From assembly GCA_048500255.1 (NCBI GenBank), contig JASNYH010000008.1:1-64000 (forward strand): a stretch of 64,000 bases of DNA, in the 5' to 3' direction. The position numbers were made by a program, and so were the translations under genes. The notes below the pieces were generated by a model. It was not told where the DNA came from and ran no database searches. It saw nothing but the letters and a program-made list of their open reading frames with translations. Below are positions 40,491-49,432 of this stretch, piece by piece. Origin of the DNA: JAMHWF01 sp048500255 (GTDB taxonomy: Bacteria > Pseudomonadota > Gammaproteobacteria > Burkholderiales > Burkholderiaceae_C). Within the stretch, counting starts at the first letter, position 1; the number at the start of each line of letters is the position of its first letter.

Positions 40491-40876
40491 CGCGCGGCGT
40501 CGGCGTCGAGCAGGCGGCGCACCGTCTCGGCCAGCTCGCGCGTCGAGAACGGCTTGGTCACGTAGGCGTCGGCGCCGAGCGCCGTGCCCTTGGCAACGTC
40601 GGTGTCGCGGCCCTTGGCCGTCAGCATCACGATGCGCACCCCGGCCAGCGCGGCGTCGGCGCGCACGGCCTGGCAGACGTCGAAGCCGCTCATGCCGGGC
40701 ATCATCACGTCGAGCAGCACCAGGTCGGGCCGCTCGCGCGCGATCGTCGCCAGCGCCTCGGGGCCGTCGCGCGCGACCAGCACGGCGTGGCCTTCGCGCT
40801 GCATCAGGTACTCGAGCGAGACGACGATGTTGGCCTCGTCGTCGGCGATCAGCACTTTCTTTGGCTGCTGCGTCAT
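40487..40876 (-). CDS. Single-domain response regulator
   Basis: A 129-residue stand-alone receiver. The acidic pair (ADDEAN), phospho-acceptor Asp in LLDVMMPGMSG, Thr in LTAKG and Lys in TKPF are all present, so it should be phosphorylatable. There is no output domain. It overlaps the kinase upstream and the exonuclease-sensor downstream by 4 bp each (ATGA), so the three are made together. In well-known CrbS systems the partner is a LuxR-type regulator (CrbR/ErdR); here the receiver alone may shuttle phosphate or bind the exonuclease sensor, which is inferred. Confidence 0.9.
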   Translation of the reverse strand: MTQQPKKVLIADDEANIVVSLEYLMQREGHAVLVARDGPEALATIARERPDLVLLDVMMPGMSGFDVCQAVRADAALAGVRIVMLTAKGRDTDVAKGTALGADAYVTKPFSTRELAETVRRLLDADAAR

Positions 40877-43539
40877 GTCGCGGTCTCCTCCATTCGCCAT
40901 GGCAACTCGAAACCGAAGGTCGCGCCTTGACCGGGCGCAGATTCGAGCCACATCGTGCCGCCGTGGTGCTCGACGATGCGCCGGCTGATCGGCAGGCCGA
41001 GGCCCGTGCCCTGCGGCCGGTGCAGCGCGTCGCCACCCTGGCGGAACTTCTCGAACACGAGCTGCTGTTGCCCGGGCGGCACGCCGGGGCCGTTGTCGGC
41101 GACGCTGACGACGGCGCCGCGCTTGCCGGCGCGCAGCTCGACGACGACGCGGCCGCTGCCGCGCGGCACGAACTTGGCGGCGTTCGACAGCAGGTTGAGC
41201 AGCACCTGCGTCAGCCGGTCGGCGTCGCCGTGCAGCGCCGGCAGCGCGGGCGGCGCGTGCAGCTCGACGACGGCGCCGCGCTCGCGGAACAGCTCGGCCG
41301 TCGTCTGCACGGCCTGCTCGACGAGCGCGCGCAGGTCGATGTCGGCATGGCGCCATTCGGCGCTGCCGGACTCGATCTTGGCCATGTCGAGCACTTGGTT
41401 GACCAGCCGCGTCAGGCGCTCGCTCTCGCCGACGACCAGGCCGAGGAAGCGCTCGCGCTGCGCGGGCGCCATCGCGGGGTCGTCGCGCATCAGCTCGGCC
41501 AGCGCGCGGATCGACGTCAGCGGCGTGCGCAGCTCGTGCGACACCGACGACACGAAGTCGTCCTTCATGCGGTCGAGCTCGCGCAGCTGCGCGTTGGCGG
41601 CGCGCAGCTGCGCCGCCTCGCCGACGATGCGCAGCACGTCGTCGACGGCGAGCGGCTCCTCGTCGACGGCGGCGGCGACCATCGCGCGCGCCGAAGCGCT
41701 GCCGATCGCGCCGGCCAGCGCCGTCTCGACGAGCTGCACCAGCCGGCCGTCGGCCGGCAGCCGCGCAGCGTCGGTCAGCCCCCGCTCGCGCGCCGCGTCG
41801 GCGAACAGGCGCTGCGCCGGCTCGGCGCCGAGGATGCGCGCGGCGAGCCGCTGCAGGTCGGGCAACCGCGCGCGACCGCGCCACAGCACGGGCGCGGCGG
41901 CGGCGCCTTGGGCGTCGCTGCGCAGCGCGTCGACGAAGCGCAGCGCCTGCCCCGTCTCGCGCGCTGTCGGCCCGCGCCACAGCGACACCGCGACGTACAG
42001 GCCCGCATTGGCGAGCAGGCTCCAGAACAACGCATGCGTCAGCGGGTCGAGCCCGCCCAGCCCGAGCAGCCGCTCGGGGCGCAGCGCCGCGACGCCCCAG
42101 GGCCCGTGCTCGATGAAGCCGGTGTCCATCCAGCCCGACTTGGCGATCGACGGCAGCATCAGCGTCCACGTCCACAGCGCGAAGCCCGCCGCCAGCCCGG
42201 CCAGCGCGCCGGCGCGCGTGCCGCCCTTCCAGTAGATGCCGCCGAACAGCGCCGGCGCGAACTGCGCGACGGCGGCAAAGCTGATCAGGCCGATGCTGAC
42301 CAGCGCATAGGCCTCGCCCGCGATGCGGAAGTACAGGTAGCCCAGCAGCAGCAGCGCGACGATGGCGGCGCGCCGCACCGCCAGCAGCACGCCCGTCAGC
42401 TGGCCGGCGCGCCGCAGCCCCGAGCGCAGCAGCAGCGGCAGCACGAGGTCGTTGCACACCATCGTCGCGACCGCGACGGCCTCGACGATGATCATGCCGG
42501 TGGCCGCCGACAGCCCGCCGACGAAGGCCAGCAGCGCGAGCGCCGGCTGGCCCGCGGCCAGCGGCAGCGACAGCACGTAGGTCTCGGGGTCGGCGCCGCC
42601 GCGGCCGAAGTGCAGCAGGCCGCCGAGCGCGATCGGCAGCACGAAGACATTGATCGCCAGCAGGTAGGCCGGGAAGGCCCACGACGCGCGGCGCAGGTGG
42701 CGCTCGTCGACGTTCTCGACGACCATCATCTGGAACTGGCGCGGCAGCAGCATCACCGACAGCATCGCCAGCAGCGTCAGGCCGACCCAGGCGCCGCCGT
42801 CGAAGCGCTCGCCCAGGTGCAGCAGCGGGCGCAGCTCGGCGTCGGCCGTCGCGCGCGCGAAGATGTCGGCGAGGCCGTCGTGCAGCCCCCAGGTGACGAA
42901 GGCGCCGACGGCGACGAAGGCAGCGAGCTTGACCGCCGACTCGGCGGCGATCGCCGCCACCATGCCCTCGTGGCGCTCGCTGGCGTCGAGCCGGCGCGTG
43001 CCGAAGGCGATCGTGAAGACGGCCAGCGCGAGCGCGATGTAGAGCGTGCTGTCGCCCCACCAGTCGGCCGCGTGCGCCGGTGCGGCGCCCGGCGCGGCCG
43101 TCAGCACCGCCCAGGTGCTGGCGATCGCCTTGAGCTGCAGCGCCACGTAGGGCACGATGCCGACGACGGCGATCAGCGTGACGAGCGCGGCCAGCGCGCG
43201 GCTGTGGCCATGGCGGCTGGCGATGAAGTCGGCGATCGTCGTGATGCGGTCGCGCCGCGCGATGCGCACCATCTTGCGCAGCACGCTCCACGCCAGCAGC
43301 ATCGCCAGCGTCGGCCCCAGGTAGATCGGCAGGAACCACAGCCCCGACGTCGCCGCGCGGCCGATGCTGCCGAAGTAGGTCCAGGCCGTGCAGTAGACGC
43401 CGAGCGAGGCCGCATAGACCCAGGCGTTGCCGATGACGGAGCGGCCTTGGCGCCCGCGCCGGTCGGCCCAGTGCGCGACGCCGAACAGCAGCGCGAGCCA
43501 CGCCACCGACGCGCCGACGACGGCCCCCGCCGACAGCAT
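40873..43539 (-). CDS. CrbS/MxtR-like sodium:solute symporter-histidine kinase fusion
   Basis: An 888-residue sensor. The first ~480 residues form a solute:sodium symporter domain with about 12-13 helices (YCTAWTYFGSIGRAA near residue 50). A STAC-like linker follows (about 560-640), then HisKA with His near residue 668 (VSHELRTPLTSI), N box NLLSNAAKF, G1 DNGPGVP and G2 GTGLGLPIS. CrbS proteins sense acetate or related flux and control acetyl-CoA synthetase. Compared with typical CrbS of ~1100 residues it lacks an obvious PAS domain. It ends in a 4-bp overlap with the receiver gene. The ATG at 43539 is chosen because the first membrane helix begins there. Confidence 0.88.
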   Translation of the reverse strand: MLSAGAVVGASVAWLALLFGVAHWADRRGRQGRSVIGNAWVYAASLGVYCTAWTYFGSIGRAATSGLWFLPIYLGPTLAMLLAWSVLRKMVRIARRDRITTIADFIASRHGHSRALAALVTLIAVVGIVPYVALQLKAIASTWAVLTAAPGAAPAHAADWWGDSTLYIALALAVFTIAFGTRRLDASERHEGMVAAIAAESAVKLAAFVAVGAFVTWGLHDGLADIFARATADAELRPLLHLGERFDGGAWVGLTLLAMLSVMLLPRQFQMMVVENVDERHLRRASWAFPAYLLAINVFVLPIALGGLLHFGRGGADPETYVLSLPLAAGQPALALLAFVGGLSAATGMIIVEAVAVATMVCNDLVLPLLLRSGLRRAGQLTGVLLAVRRAAIVALLLLGYLYFRIAGEAYALVSIGLISFAAVAQFAPALFGGIYWKGGTRAGALAGLAAGFALWTWTLMLPSIAKSGWMDTGFIEHGPWGVAALRPERLLGLGGLDPLTHALFWSLLANAGLYVAVSLWRGPTARETGQALRFVDALRSDAQGAAAAPVLWRGRARLPDLQRLAARILGAEPAQRLFADAARERGLTDAARLPADGRLVQLVETALAGAIGSASARAMVAAAVDEEPLAVDDVLRIVGEAAQLRAANAQLRELDRMKDDFVSSVSHELRTPLTSIRALAELMRDDPAMAPAQRERFLGLVVGESERLTRLVNQVLDMAKIESGSAEWRHADIDLRALVEQAVQTTAELFRERGAVVELHAPPALPALHGDADRLTQVLLNLLSNAAKFVPRGSGRVVVELRAGKRGAVVSVADNGPGVPPGQQQLVFEKFRQGGDALHRPQGTGLGLPISRRIVEHHGGTMWLESAPGQGATFGFELPWRMEETAT

Positions 43540-43541
43540 CG

Positions 43542-43751
43542 TCAGCCTCCGTCGTCGCCGCGCTCGGCGATCCAGGCCGCCGCGGCGATCAGCGCGCCCC
43601 AGCCGCCGAAGAGCGCCAGCAGCATCGCCGGCACCCCGAGCACGCTGGCATCCAGGTCCCACAACGCGAGCAGCGGCGGATTGAGCGCCAGCCAGCCGAA
43701 GGCGGCGAGCGCGAGCAGGCGCTGCGCGGACCGGTCGTCGTCGTGGTGCAT
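43542..43751 (-). CDS. Small two-helix membrane protein upstream of the symporter-kinase
   Basis: A 69-residue protein starting MHHDDDRSAQRLLALAAFGW, with two hydrophobic segments (about 12-30 and 38-60). It lies 2 bp before the symporter-kinase gene and 17 bp after the DUF294 gene, so it is an operon member. Size and layout suggest an accessory subunit of the symporter domain, as DUF485 is for ActP, but the sequence is not a recognisable DUF485. The frame stays open further upstream, antisense to DUF294. Confidence 0.7.
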   Translation of the reverse strand: MHHDDDRSAQRLLALAAFGWLALNPPLLALWDLDASVLGVPAMLLALFGGWGALIAAAAWIAERGDDGG

Positions 43752-43768
43752 GGCCCGCCCTCGTGCCG

Positions 43769-45199
43769 CTACAGCGAGTCCAGGCGCAGCCGCTGCCGCA
43801 GCAGCGCACGGAAGCGCCGCACGATGGCCAGCGCGTCGTGCAGCGCATCGCGCTCGATCGTGCCGAGCGACGACGGCACGAGCAGGTTGTCGACCGGGCG
43901 GCCGTCGCGGCGCTGCGCGAGCTGGTGCGCCAGGCGCAAGCCCATCAGCAGATGCAGCGCGTCGCGCAGGTCGCGCGCCAGCGCGTCGTCGAGCTCGCCG
44001 CACCCGACCAGCGCGGCCAGCCGTGCCGCGGTGCCGACGGCGCGCACGTGCTGGCGCAGCGCGAGCGCGCGCACGCCGTGCACGATCGGAAAGATGCCCA
44101 GCCGCTTCAGATCGAGCGGCTGCTCATCACGCCGCGCCGTCAGCCGCGACCACCAGTGCGCCGGCTCGTCGAAGCGGTCGACGACGGCGGCGAAGCGCGC
44201 GACGAAGGCGTCGCTGTCGGCGACGATGCGGTCGAGCTGCTCGCGCGCCGCCGCCAGCAGCGCGGCGTCACCGGCCACCGCGACGGCGTCGAGGAACATC
44301 GCGAGATTCATCGGCCCGTCGGCCGCGCTGCCATGCACCCAGTCGGCCAGCGTCGCGCGAAACGCCGCCATCCGCTGGCGCCACTGCGGATTGGTGAGCA
44401 TCACGCCGCCCGGGCACGGTGGCCAGCCGCAGGCGGCGAGCGCCTCGGCGAACCGCTCGCCCACGGCGTCGAGACCGGCGAACTCGAAGCCGTCGCGCAG
44501 CAGCAGCGCGTTGTCCTGATCCGTCTTGAGGATCTGTTCGCTGCGCCCCTCGCTGCCCATCACGACGAGGCAGCTCGCCGCCACCAGCTCGGGCGGCGCG
44601 ACCAGCGCCCACAGCCGCGCGATAAGCCGCGCGTTCAGCTCGCCGACGAGCTGCGCGATGCGCTCGATGCGCGTGCCGTTGGCGTGCAGCGCGTCGACCA
44701 TCGCGTCGATGCGCGCCGCCGCGGCGCGCAGGTCGTCGACCGACGCCGCCTCGTCGATCTGCATCGCGACGATGTGCGAGTGGTTGGCGACGAAGCTGAC
44801 GAGGTCGAGCTGGCCGAGCACGCCGACGACGGCGTCGCCGTCGCGCACGACGAGGCGGTGCACGCGGTGGCGCACCATCAGCCACAGCGCCTCGAACAGC
44901 TCGGCGTCGGCGTCGACCTCGACGAGGTCGAAGCGCGCCACGTCGCGCACCGCCAGCGCCGCCGGCGGCACGTCGCGCAGCAGCGCGTCGCGCAGGTCCG
45001 TCGTCGTGAAGATGCCCAGCCGCTCGCCGTCGCGAACCAGCGCGTGCGTGAGGCCGAGCTGCGCGAGGCGCCGGCACAGCGTGACGAGGTCCTCGGCGCC
45101 GTCGGCGTAGTGCGGCCGGCGGATGAAGGCGTCGCGCACGCGCGCCGTCGCGAGGCTGACCCACTCGGGATGCTGCGGCGATGAGGGCTCGGTCGACAT
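43769..45199 (-). CDS. CBS-pair / DUF294 putative nucleotidyltransferase (GlnD-like)
   Basis: A 476-residue protein. Two CBS domains (about 18-135) bind adenine nucleotides in this family. A DUF294 nucleotidyltransferase-like domain (about 150-290, VVMGSEGRSEQILKTDQDNALLL) and a C-terminal helical DUF294_C domain follow. The GSEGRSEQ...DQDNAL motif is the metal/nucleotide-binding signature. Relatives often have an N-terminal cyclic-nucleotide-binding domain, absent here. The ATG at 45199 is preferred to the 61-residue longer Arg-rich frame. Such proteins accompany ActP-like symporters widely; the regulatory reaction is unproven. Confidence 0.88.
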   Translation of the reverse strand: MSTEPSSPQHPEWVSLATARVRDAFIRRPHYADGAEDLVTLCRRLAQLGLTHALVRDGERLGIFTTTDLRDALLRDVPPAALAVRDVARFDLVEVDADAELFEALWLMVRHRVHRLVVRDGDAVVGVLGQLDLVSFVANHSHIVAMQIDEAASVDDLRAAAARIDAMVDALHANGTRIERIAQLVGELNARLIARLWALVAPPELVAASCLVVMGSEGRSEQILKTDQDNALLLRDGFEFAGLDAVGERFAEALAACGWPPCPGGVMLTNPQWRQRMAAFRATLADWVHGSAADGPMNLAMFLDAVAVAGDAALLAAAREQLDRIVADSDAFVARFAAVVDRFDEPAHWWSRLTARRDEQPLDLKRLGIFPIVHGVRALALRQHVRAVGTAARLAALVGCGELDDALARDLRDALHLLMGLRLAHQLAQRRDGRPVDNLLVPSSLGTIERDALHDALAIVRRFRALLRQRLRLDSL

Positions 45200-45281
45200 C
45201 GGAGGCGAACTGCGAACGACGATGTGGGCGCCACGAAGCGCGGACGGGACCGCCGGCAGTGTGCCCGCGGTCCCGCGCGCC

Positions 45282-45303
45282 GTCACGCGCCGCGGCGCGT
45301 GAC
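45282..45303. repeat. Strong hairpin between actP and the DUF294 gene
   Basis: A 9-bp perfect inverted repeat (GTCACGCGC, 4-nt loop, GCGCGTGAC) lies 12 bp after the actP stop. There is no T-run on either side. It could protect the actP mRNA end or attenuate read-through into the DUF294 gene. Confidence 0.55.
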
Positions 45304-45314
45304 CCGGACGGGCC

Positions 45315-47045
45315 TCAGTGGCCCGACGCGCCGGCCGCGCCGATGCCCGTTTCCGAGCGCACCTGCTGCGCGAGGAAGCCATCGCGGTCCCGGCGGGCGC
45401 GCTCGCTGCGGTCGAGCATCGAGAACAGCCAGATCCCGACGAAGCCGATCGTCATCGAGAAAAGCGCCGGCGACGTGTACGGGAAGAGCGCCGAGCCCTT
45501 CGGGTTGCCGAGCGTCGCCTCCCACACGGCCGGCGACACGACGGTCAGCGCGACCGACGAGATCAGCCCGAGGAAGCCGCCGATCACGGCGCCCCGCGTC
45601 GTGCAGTCCTTCCACAGCACCGACATCAGCAGCACCGGGAAGTTGGCCGACGCCGCGATCGCGAACGCCAGCGACACCATGAAGGCGATGTTCTGCTTCT
45701 CGAACGCGATGCCGAGCACGACGGCGACGATGCCGAGGATGACCGTCGTGATGCGTGAGACCTTCAGCTCCGAGGCGCTGTCGGCCTTGCCGCCCTTGAT
45801 CACCGTGCCGTACAGGTCGTGCGACACCGCCGACGCGCCCGACAGCGTGAGGCCGGCCACCACGGCGAGGATCGTCGCGAAGGCGACGGCCGAGATGAAG
45901 CCGAGGAACACGTTGCCGCCCACGGCATTGGCCAGGTGCACCGCCGCCATGTTGTTGCCGCCGAGCAGGCCGCCCTTGGCGTCGAGGAAGCCCGGGTCGG
46001 TCAGCACGAAGGTGATCGCGCCGAAGCCGATGATGAAGGTCAGGATGTAGAAGTAGCCGATCCACAGCGTCGCCCAGCCCACCGACTTGCGCGCCTCCTT
46101 GGCGTTGGGCACGGTGAAGAAGCGCATCAGGATGTGCGGCAGGCCGGCGGTGCCGAACATCAGCGCCATGCCGAAGCTGATCGCCGAGATCGGATCCTTG
46201 ACGAAGCCGCCCGGGCCCATGATCGAGAAGCCTTCCCTGGCGGCCACGTCGGGCGCCTTGCCGGCCGTCGTCGCGAGGCCCGTCTTGATGTCGACCGCCT
46301 TGGCGAACATGGCCTCGGGGCTGAAGCCGAACTGCCACATCACCATGAAGGCCATGAACGACGCACCGCCCAGCAGCAGGATCGCCTTGATGATCTGCAC
46401 CCAGGTGGTGGCCGTCATGCCGCCGAACAGCACGTAGACCATCATCAGCACGCCGACGATGACGACGGCGATCCAGTACTCGAGGCCGAACAGCAGCTTG
46501 ATCAGCTGGCCGGCGCCGACCATCTGCGCGATCAGGTAGAACGCGACGACGACGAGCGTGCCGCTGGCGGCGAACACGCGCACCGGCGTCTGCCCGAAGC
46601 GGAACGACGCCACGTCGGCGAAGGTGAACTTGCCGAGATTGCGCAGCCGCTCGGCGAGCAGGAAGGTGACGACGGGCCAGCCGACGAGAAAGCCGATCGA
46701 ATAGATCAGTCCGTCGAAGCCCGACGCCATCACGGCCGCCGAGATGCCGAGGAAGGACGCCGCCGACATGTAGTCGCCGGCGATCGCCAGGCCGTTCTGG
46801 AAGCCCGTGATGCCGCCGCCGGCGGTGTAGAAGTCGGCCGCGCTCTTGGTGCGCGACGCCGCCCACTTCGTGATGAACAGCGTCATCACGACGAACACGC
46901 CGAACATGCCGATGGCCGTCCAGTTGGTGGCCTGCTTCTGCGCCTGGCCGAGGTCGGCGCCGGCGGCCCAGACGCCGCCCGCCACGGCGGCCAGCGCCGC
47001 CAGCGTGAGGCCGCGCTTCATCGCGAGTGCAAGGCGGCCGTTCAT
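45315..47045 (-). CDS. actP: Cation/acetate symporter ActP
   Basis: A 576-residue sodium:solute symporter. The first hydrophobic stretch (about 11-28) looks like a signal sequence, as in ActP, followed by about 13 helices. Conserved SSS motifs include FYTAGGGITGFQNGLAIAGD and FGTAGLPHILMRFFTVPNAKEARKS (given in part). It imports acetate and other short monocarboxylates. Its start overlaps the DUF485 stop by 4 bp. The downstream symporter-kinase and DUF294 genes make this an acetate-uptake and sensing cluster. Confidence 0.93.
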   Translation of the reverse strand: MNGRLALAMKRGLTLAALAAVAGGVWAAGADLGQAQKQATNWTAIGMFGVFVVMTLFITKWAASRTKSAADFYTAGGGITGFQNGLAIAGDYMSAASFLGISAAVMASGFDGLIYSIGFLVGWPVVTFLLAERLRNLGKFTFADVASFRFGQTPVRVFAASGTLVVVAFYLIAQMVGAGQLIKLLFGLEYWIAVVIVGVLMMVYVLFGGMTATTWVQIIKAILLLGGASFMAFMVMWQFGFSPEAMFAKAVDIKTGLATTAGKAPDVAAREGFSIMGPGGFVKDPISAISFGMALMFGTAGLPHILMRFFTVPNAKEARKSVGWATLWIGYFYILTFIIGFGAITFVLTDPGFLDAKGGLLGGNNMAAVHLANAVGGNVFLGFISAVAFATILAVVAGLTLSGASAVSHDLYGTVIKGGKADSASELKVSRITTVILGIVAVVLGIAFEKQNIAFMVSLAFAIAASANFPVLLMSVLWKDCTTRGAVIGGFLGLISSVALTVVSPAVWEATLGNPKGSALFPYTSPALFSMTIGFVGIWLFSMLDRSERARRDRDGFLAQQVRSETGIGAAGASGH

Positions 47046-47350
47046 TTGAGCACCGCCTTCCTGACCTGATCGGCCAGCGCGTCGTACTCGTCGTTGGCGC
47101 GGCGGATGTAGAACACCGTGATGACGACGGTGAACACGATGACGCCCAGCCCGACCGGCATGCCGACCGTCGTGACGCCGTCGCCCATGCGCTGCGCGAG
47201 GAACGACTTGTTGAACGCGACGAGCAGGATGAAGCCGTAGTACACGACGAGCATCGCCAGCGTCAGCCAGGCCCCGAAGCTCGACCGCTTGCTCTTCAAC
47301 TGCCGATACGCAGGATGGCTGGCGACACGCCGAACCAGGTCCTCTTCCAT
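47042..47350 (-). CDS. DUF485 family protein (YjcH-like partner of ActP)
   Basis: A 102-residue membrane protein with two helices (about 25-48 and 60-85). The family start HPAYRQLKSKRSSFGAWL and the conserved AFNKSFLAQRM between helices are visible. DUF485 proteins are always encoded with ActP-type symporters. It overlaps actP by 4 bp and is the first gene of the minus-strand operon. Confidence 0.92.
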   Translation of the reverse strand: MEEDLVRRVASHPAYRQLKSKRSSFGAWLTLAMLVVYYGFILLVAFNKSFLAQRMGDGVTTVGMPVGLGVIVFTVVITVFYIRRANDEYDALADQVRKAVLK

Positions 47351-47481
47351 GCTCGTCTCCCGTACTGCTTGCGACTCGACGGGCCCTCCCGGGCCGCCAC
47401 GAAAGCGCGCATGGTGCCCGCCGTCACTGACCGCGCGCTGACGCCGCGCTGACGCGAAGCTGACGCGGCGCGAACCGCGCC

Positions 47482-47503
47482 GAACTTGCGGCAGGTCAAG
47501 TTC
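47482..47503. promoter_or_regulatory. Candidate FNR/Dnr-type binding site
   Basis: A perfect 7-bp inverted repeat GAACTTG-N8-CAAGTTC contains the TTG-N8-CAA spacing of FNR/Anr/Dnr boxes, with right half GTCAA. It lies 100 bp before the SQR-like gene. A TTATAA hexamer at 47527-47532 puts its centre roughly 42-47 bp before a plausible transcription start, the position expected for activation. Function is inferred. Confidence 0.45.
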
Positions 47504-47602
47504 TCGTACAGAACATCGGCATACGCTTATAAAGCCGCAGAGTCGGCAGGCCGTGTCGCGTCGCACCGCGCGCGACGTCGTCAACGGAGACAAGGGGATC
47601 GC

Positions 47603-48928
47603 ATGACTGCACCTCGCCCCGACGCCTCGCGCCGCCGCGCGCTGCAGGCCCTCGCCCTCGCCCCCGCGGCAGCCACCGTCGCCGGCGCGCCCGCCGCGCG
47701 CGCCGCGGCGCCCCTCGAGAGCAACGCCCACATCGTGATCGCCGGCAGCGGGCTGGGCGGCATCGCCGTCGCGCACCGCCTGCGCAAGCTGCTCGACGGC
47801 GCCCGGATCACGATCGTCGACCGCAAGGAAGAGCACAACTACCAGCCCGGCTACACGCTGGTGGCCACCGGCGTGTGGCCGATCGACAAGGTGCGCGACC
47901 GCAACGCCGACCTGCAGCCCGCGGGCATCGAGTGGGTCAAGGACATGGTCGCCGGCTTCGACCCGGCGGCCAACACCGTCGTCACCGCGGGCGGCCAGCG
48001 CATCCGCTACGACTTCCTCGTCGTCGCCACCGGCCTGCATCTCGACTACGGCTTGATCGAAGGCATGGACGTCGCCGCGATCGGCCGCGAAGGGCTGGGC
48101 AGCGTCTACCACAGCGCGCCGGCGGCGGCCGCCACCTGGAAGGCGATGCAGGCCTACGTCGCCAAGGGCGGCAATGCGCTGATGACGCTGCCGGCGACGC
48201 CGATCAAGTGCGCCGGCGCGCCGCTGAAGATGACGTTCATGCTGCGCGACCGGCTGCAGCAGGCCGGCACGGCCGACAAGTCGAAGGTCGTGTTCCAGTC
48301 GGCGCTGGGCAGCGTGTTCGGCCTCAAGGCGATCAACGACAACGTGCTCGATCGATGGAAGGCGCTGGGCGTGGACGTGGAGTTCACGCAGAAGCTCGTC
48401 GCGGTCGACATCGGCCGGCGCCGCGCCACCTTCACGACGCCCGAGGGCGACCGGCAGGAGTTGCCGTACGACTTCCTGCACGTCGTGCCGCCGATGCGCG
48501 CGCCCGACGCCGTGAAGAGCAGCGACCTCGCGTGGAAGGAAGGGCCGTTCGCCGCCGGCGGCTGGCTCGAGGTCGACAAGACGACGCTGCAGCACCGCCG
48601 CTACCCGAACGTGTTCGGCATCGGCGACATCAACGGCACGCCGCGCGGCAAGACGGCGGCCACCGTCAAGAAGAGCGCGCCGCTCGTCGCGCACAACCTC
48701 GTCGAGACGATCGCCGGGCGCAAGCCCGACGCAGCGTTCGACGGCTACACGTCGTGCCCGCTCATCGTGCGCGAGGGCTCGGCGCTGCTGATCGAGTTCG
48801 ACTACGACGGCAAGCTGATCCCGTCGCTGCCCGGGCTCGACCCGATGCAGGACAGCTACTTCGCCTGGCTGATGAAGTACCGGCTGCTCAAGCCGGCCTA
48901 CCTCGCGGTGCTCAAGGGCCGCGTCTGA
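47603..48928 (+). CDS. Tat-exported sulfide:quinone oxidoreductase-like flavoprotein
   Basis: A 441-residue FAD protein of the SQR/flavocytochrome c sulfide dehydrogenase family, which oxidises sulfide to sulfane sulfur. A twin-arginine signal (ASRRRALQALALAP, about 8-21, cleaved after ARA) sends it out of the cytoplasm. FAD-binding GSGLGG (48-53) and GIGDINGTPRGKTAA (about 339-353) are present. The active cysteines typical of type II enzymes align with C203 (IKCAGAP) and C385 (YTSCPL), so it is probably catalytically competent. A Tat signal is less usual for membrane-bound cytoplasmic-type SQRs. The ATG at 47603 has GGGGATCGC before it. A candidate FNR site and -10 element lie upstream. Confidence 0.85.
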   Translation: MTAPRPDASRRRALQALALAPAAATVAGAPAARAAAPLESNAHIVIAGSGLGGIAVAHRLRKLLDGARITIVDRKEEHNYQPGYTLVATGVWPIDKVRDRNADLQPAGIEWVKDMVAGFDPAANTVVTAGGQRIRYDFLVVATGLHLDYGLIEGMDVAAIGREGLGSVYHSAPAAAATWKAMQAYVAKGGNALMTLPATPIKCAGAPLKMTFMLRDRLQQAGTADKSKVVFQSALGSVFGLKAINDNVLDRWKALGVDVEFTQKLVAVDIGRRRATFTTPEGDRQELPYDFLHVVPPMRAPDAVKSSDLAWKEGPFAAGGWLEVDKTTLQHRRYPNVFGIGDINGTPRGKTAATVKKSAPLVAHNLVETIAGRKPDAAFDGYTSCPLIVREGSALLIEFDYDGKLIPSLPGLDPMQDSYFAWLMKYRLLKPAYLAVLKGRV

Positions 48929-48963
48929 CGGCGACGAACACGACGAACCGCGGAGACGACACG

Positions 48964-49296
48964 ATGTACGAGATCTGGCTGGTGCTCAACATCCTGTGGG
49001 AACTCGCGCTCGGCGCGGCGCCGTGGCTGCTCGCCGCGCTCGCCGTGTGGGTCGCGCTGATGATCGTCGCGGCGCGCCGCGGCGCCGCCTGGCGAGCGGG
49101 TCTCGGCGGCAGCATCGTCGTCGCGATCGTCGTCGCCGCGGTCGCCTTCCTCTGGGTTCCGGCGGCGACACGCTCGTCGCTCGGCGAGCTGGGCTACTGG
49201 GTCGACTGGGCCAACCTCGCCGGTGTCGCCCTCGGTTTCGCCGCCGCGGCGGCGCTGCTGGCTTGGCCGGTGATGGCGATGCGGCGCGGGCGTTAG
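48964..49296 (+). CDS. Small polytopic membrane protein following the SQR-like gene
   Basis: A 110-residue protein with three hydrophobic segments (about 12-36, 48-66 and 83-103). It lies 35 bp downstream of the SQR-like gene on the same strand, with GGAGAC before the ATG. No cofactor-binding residues are obvious and I do not recognise the family. It may anchor or hand quinone electrons from the SQR-like enzyme, inferred from position only. Confidence 0.75.
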   Translation: MYEIWLVLNILWELALGAAPWLLAALAVWVALMIVAARRGAAWRAGLGGSIVVAIVVAAVAFLWVPAATRSSLGELGYWVDWANLAGVALGFAAAAALLAWPVMAMRRGR

Positions 49297-49432
49297 AGCG
49301 AACGGATTGCCGACGCGCCGGCTTCTGCGCGATCGGCGACGACGGCGTCGAGAGGCGCGTCGAGCCGAAGCAGGCGCTGCCGCGTCAAGCCCCATCGGCA
49401 TGGGTGCGGCGCCGCCGGCGCACAATCGCCCG

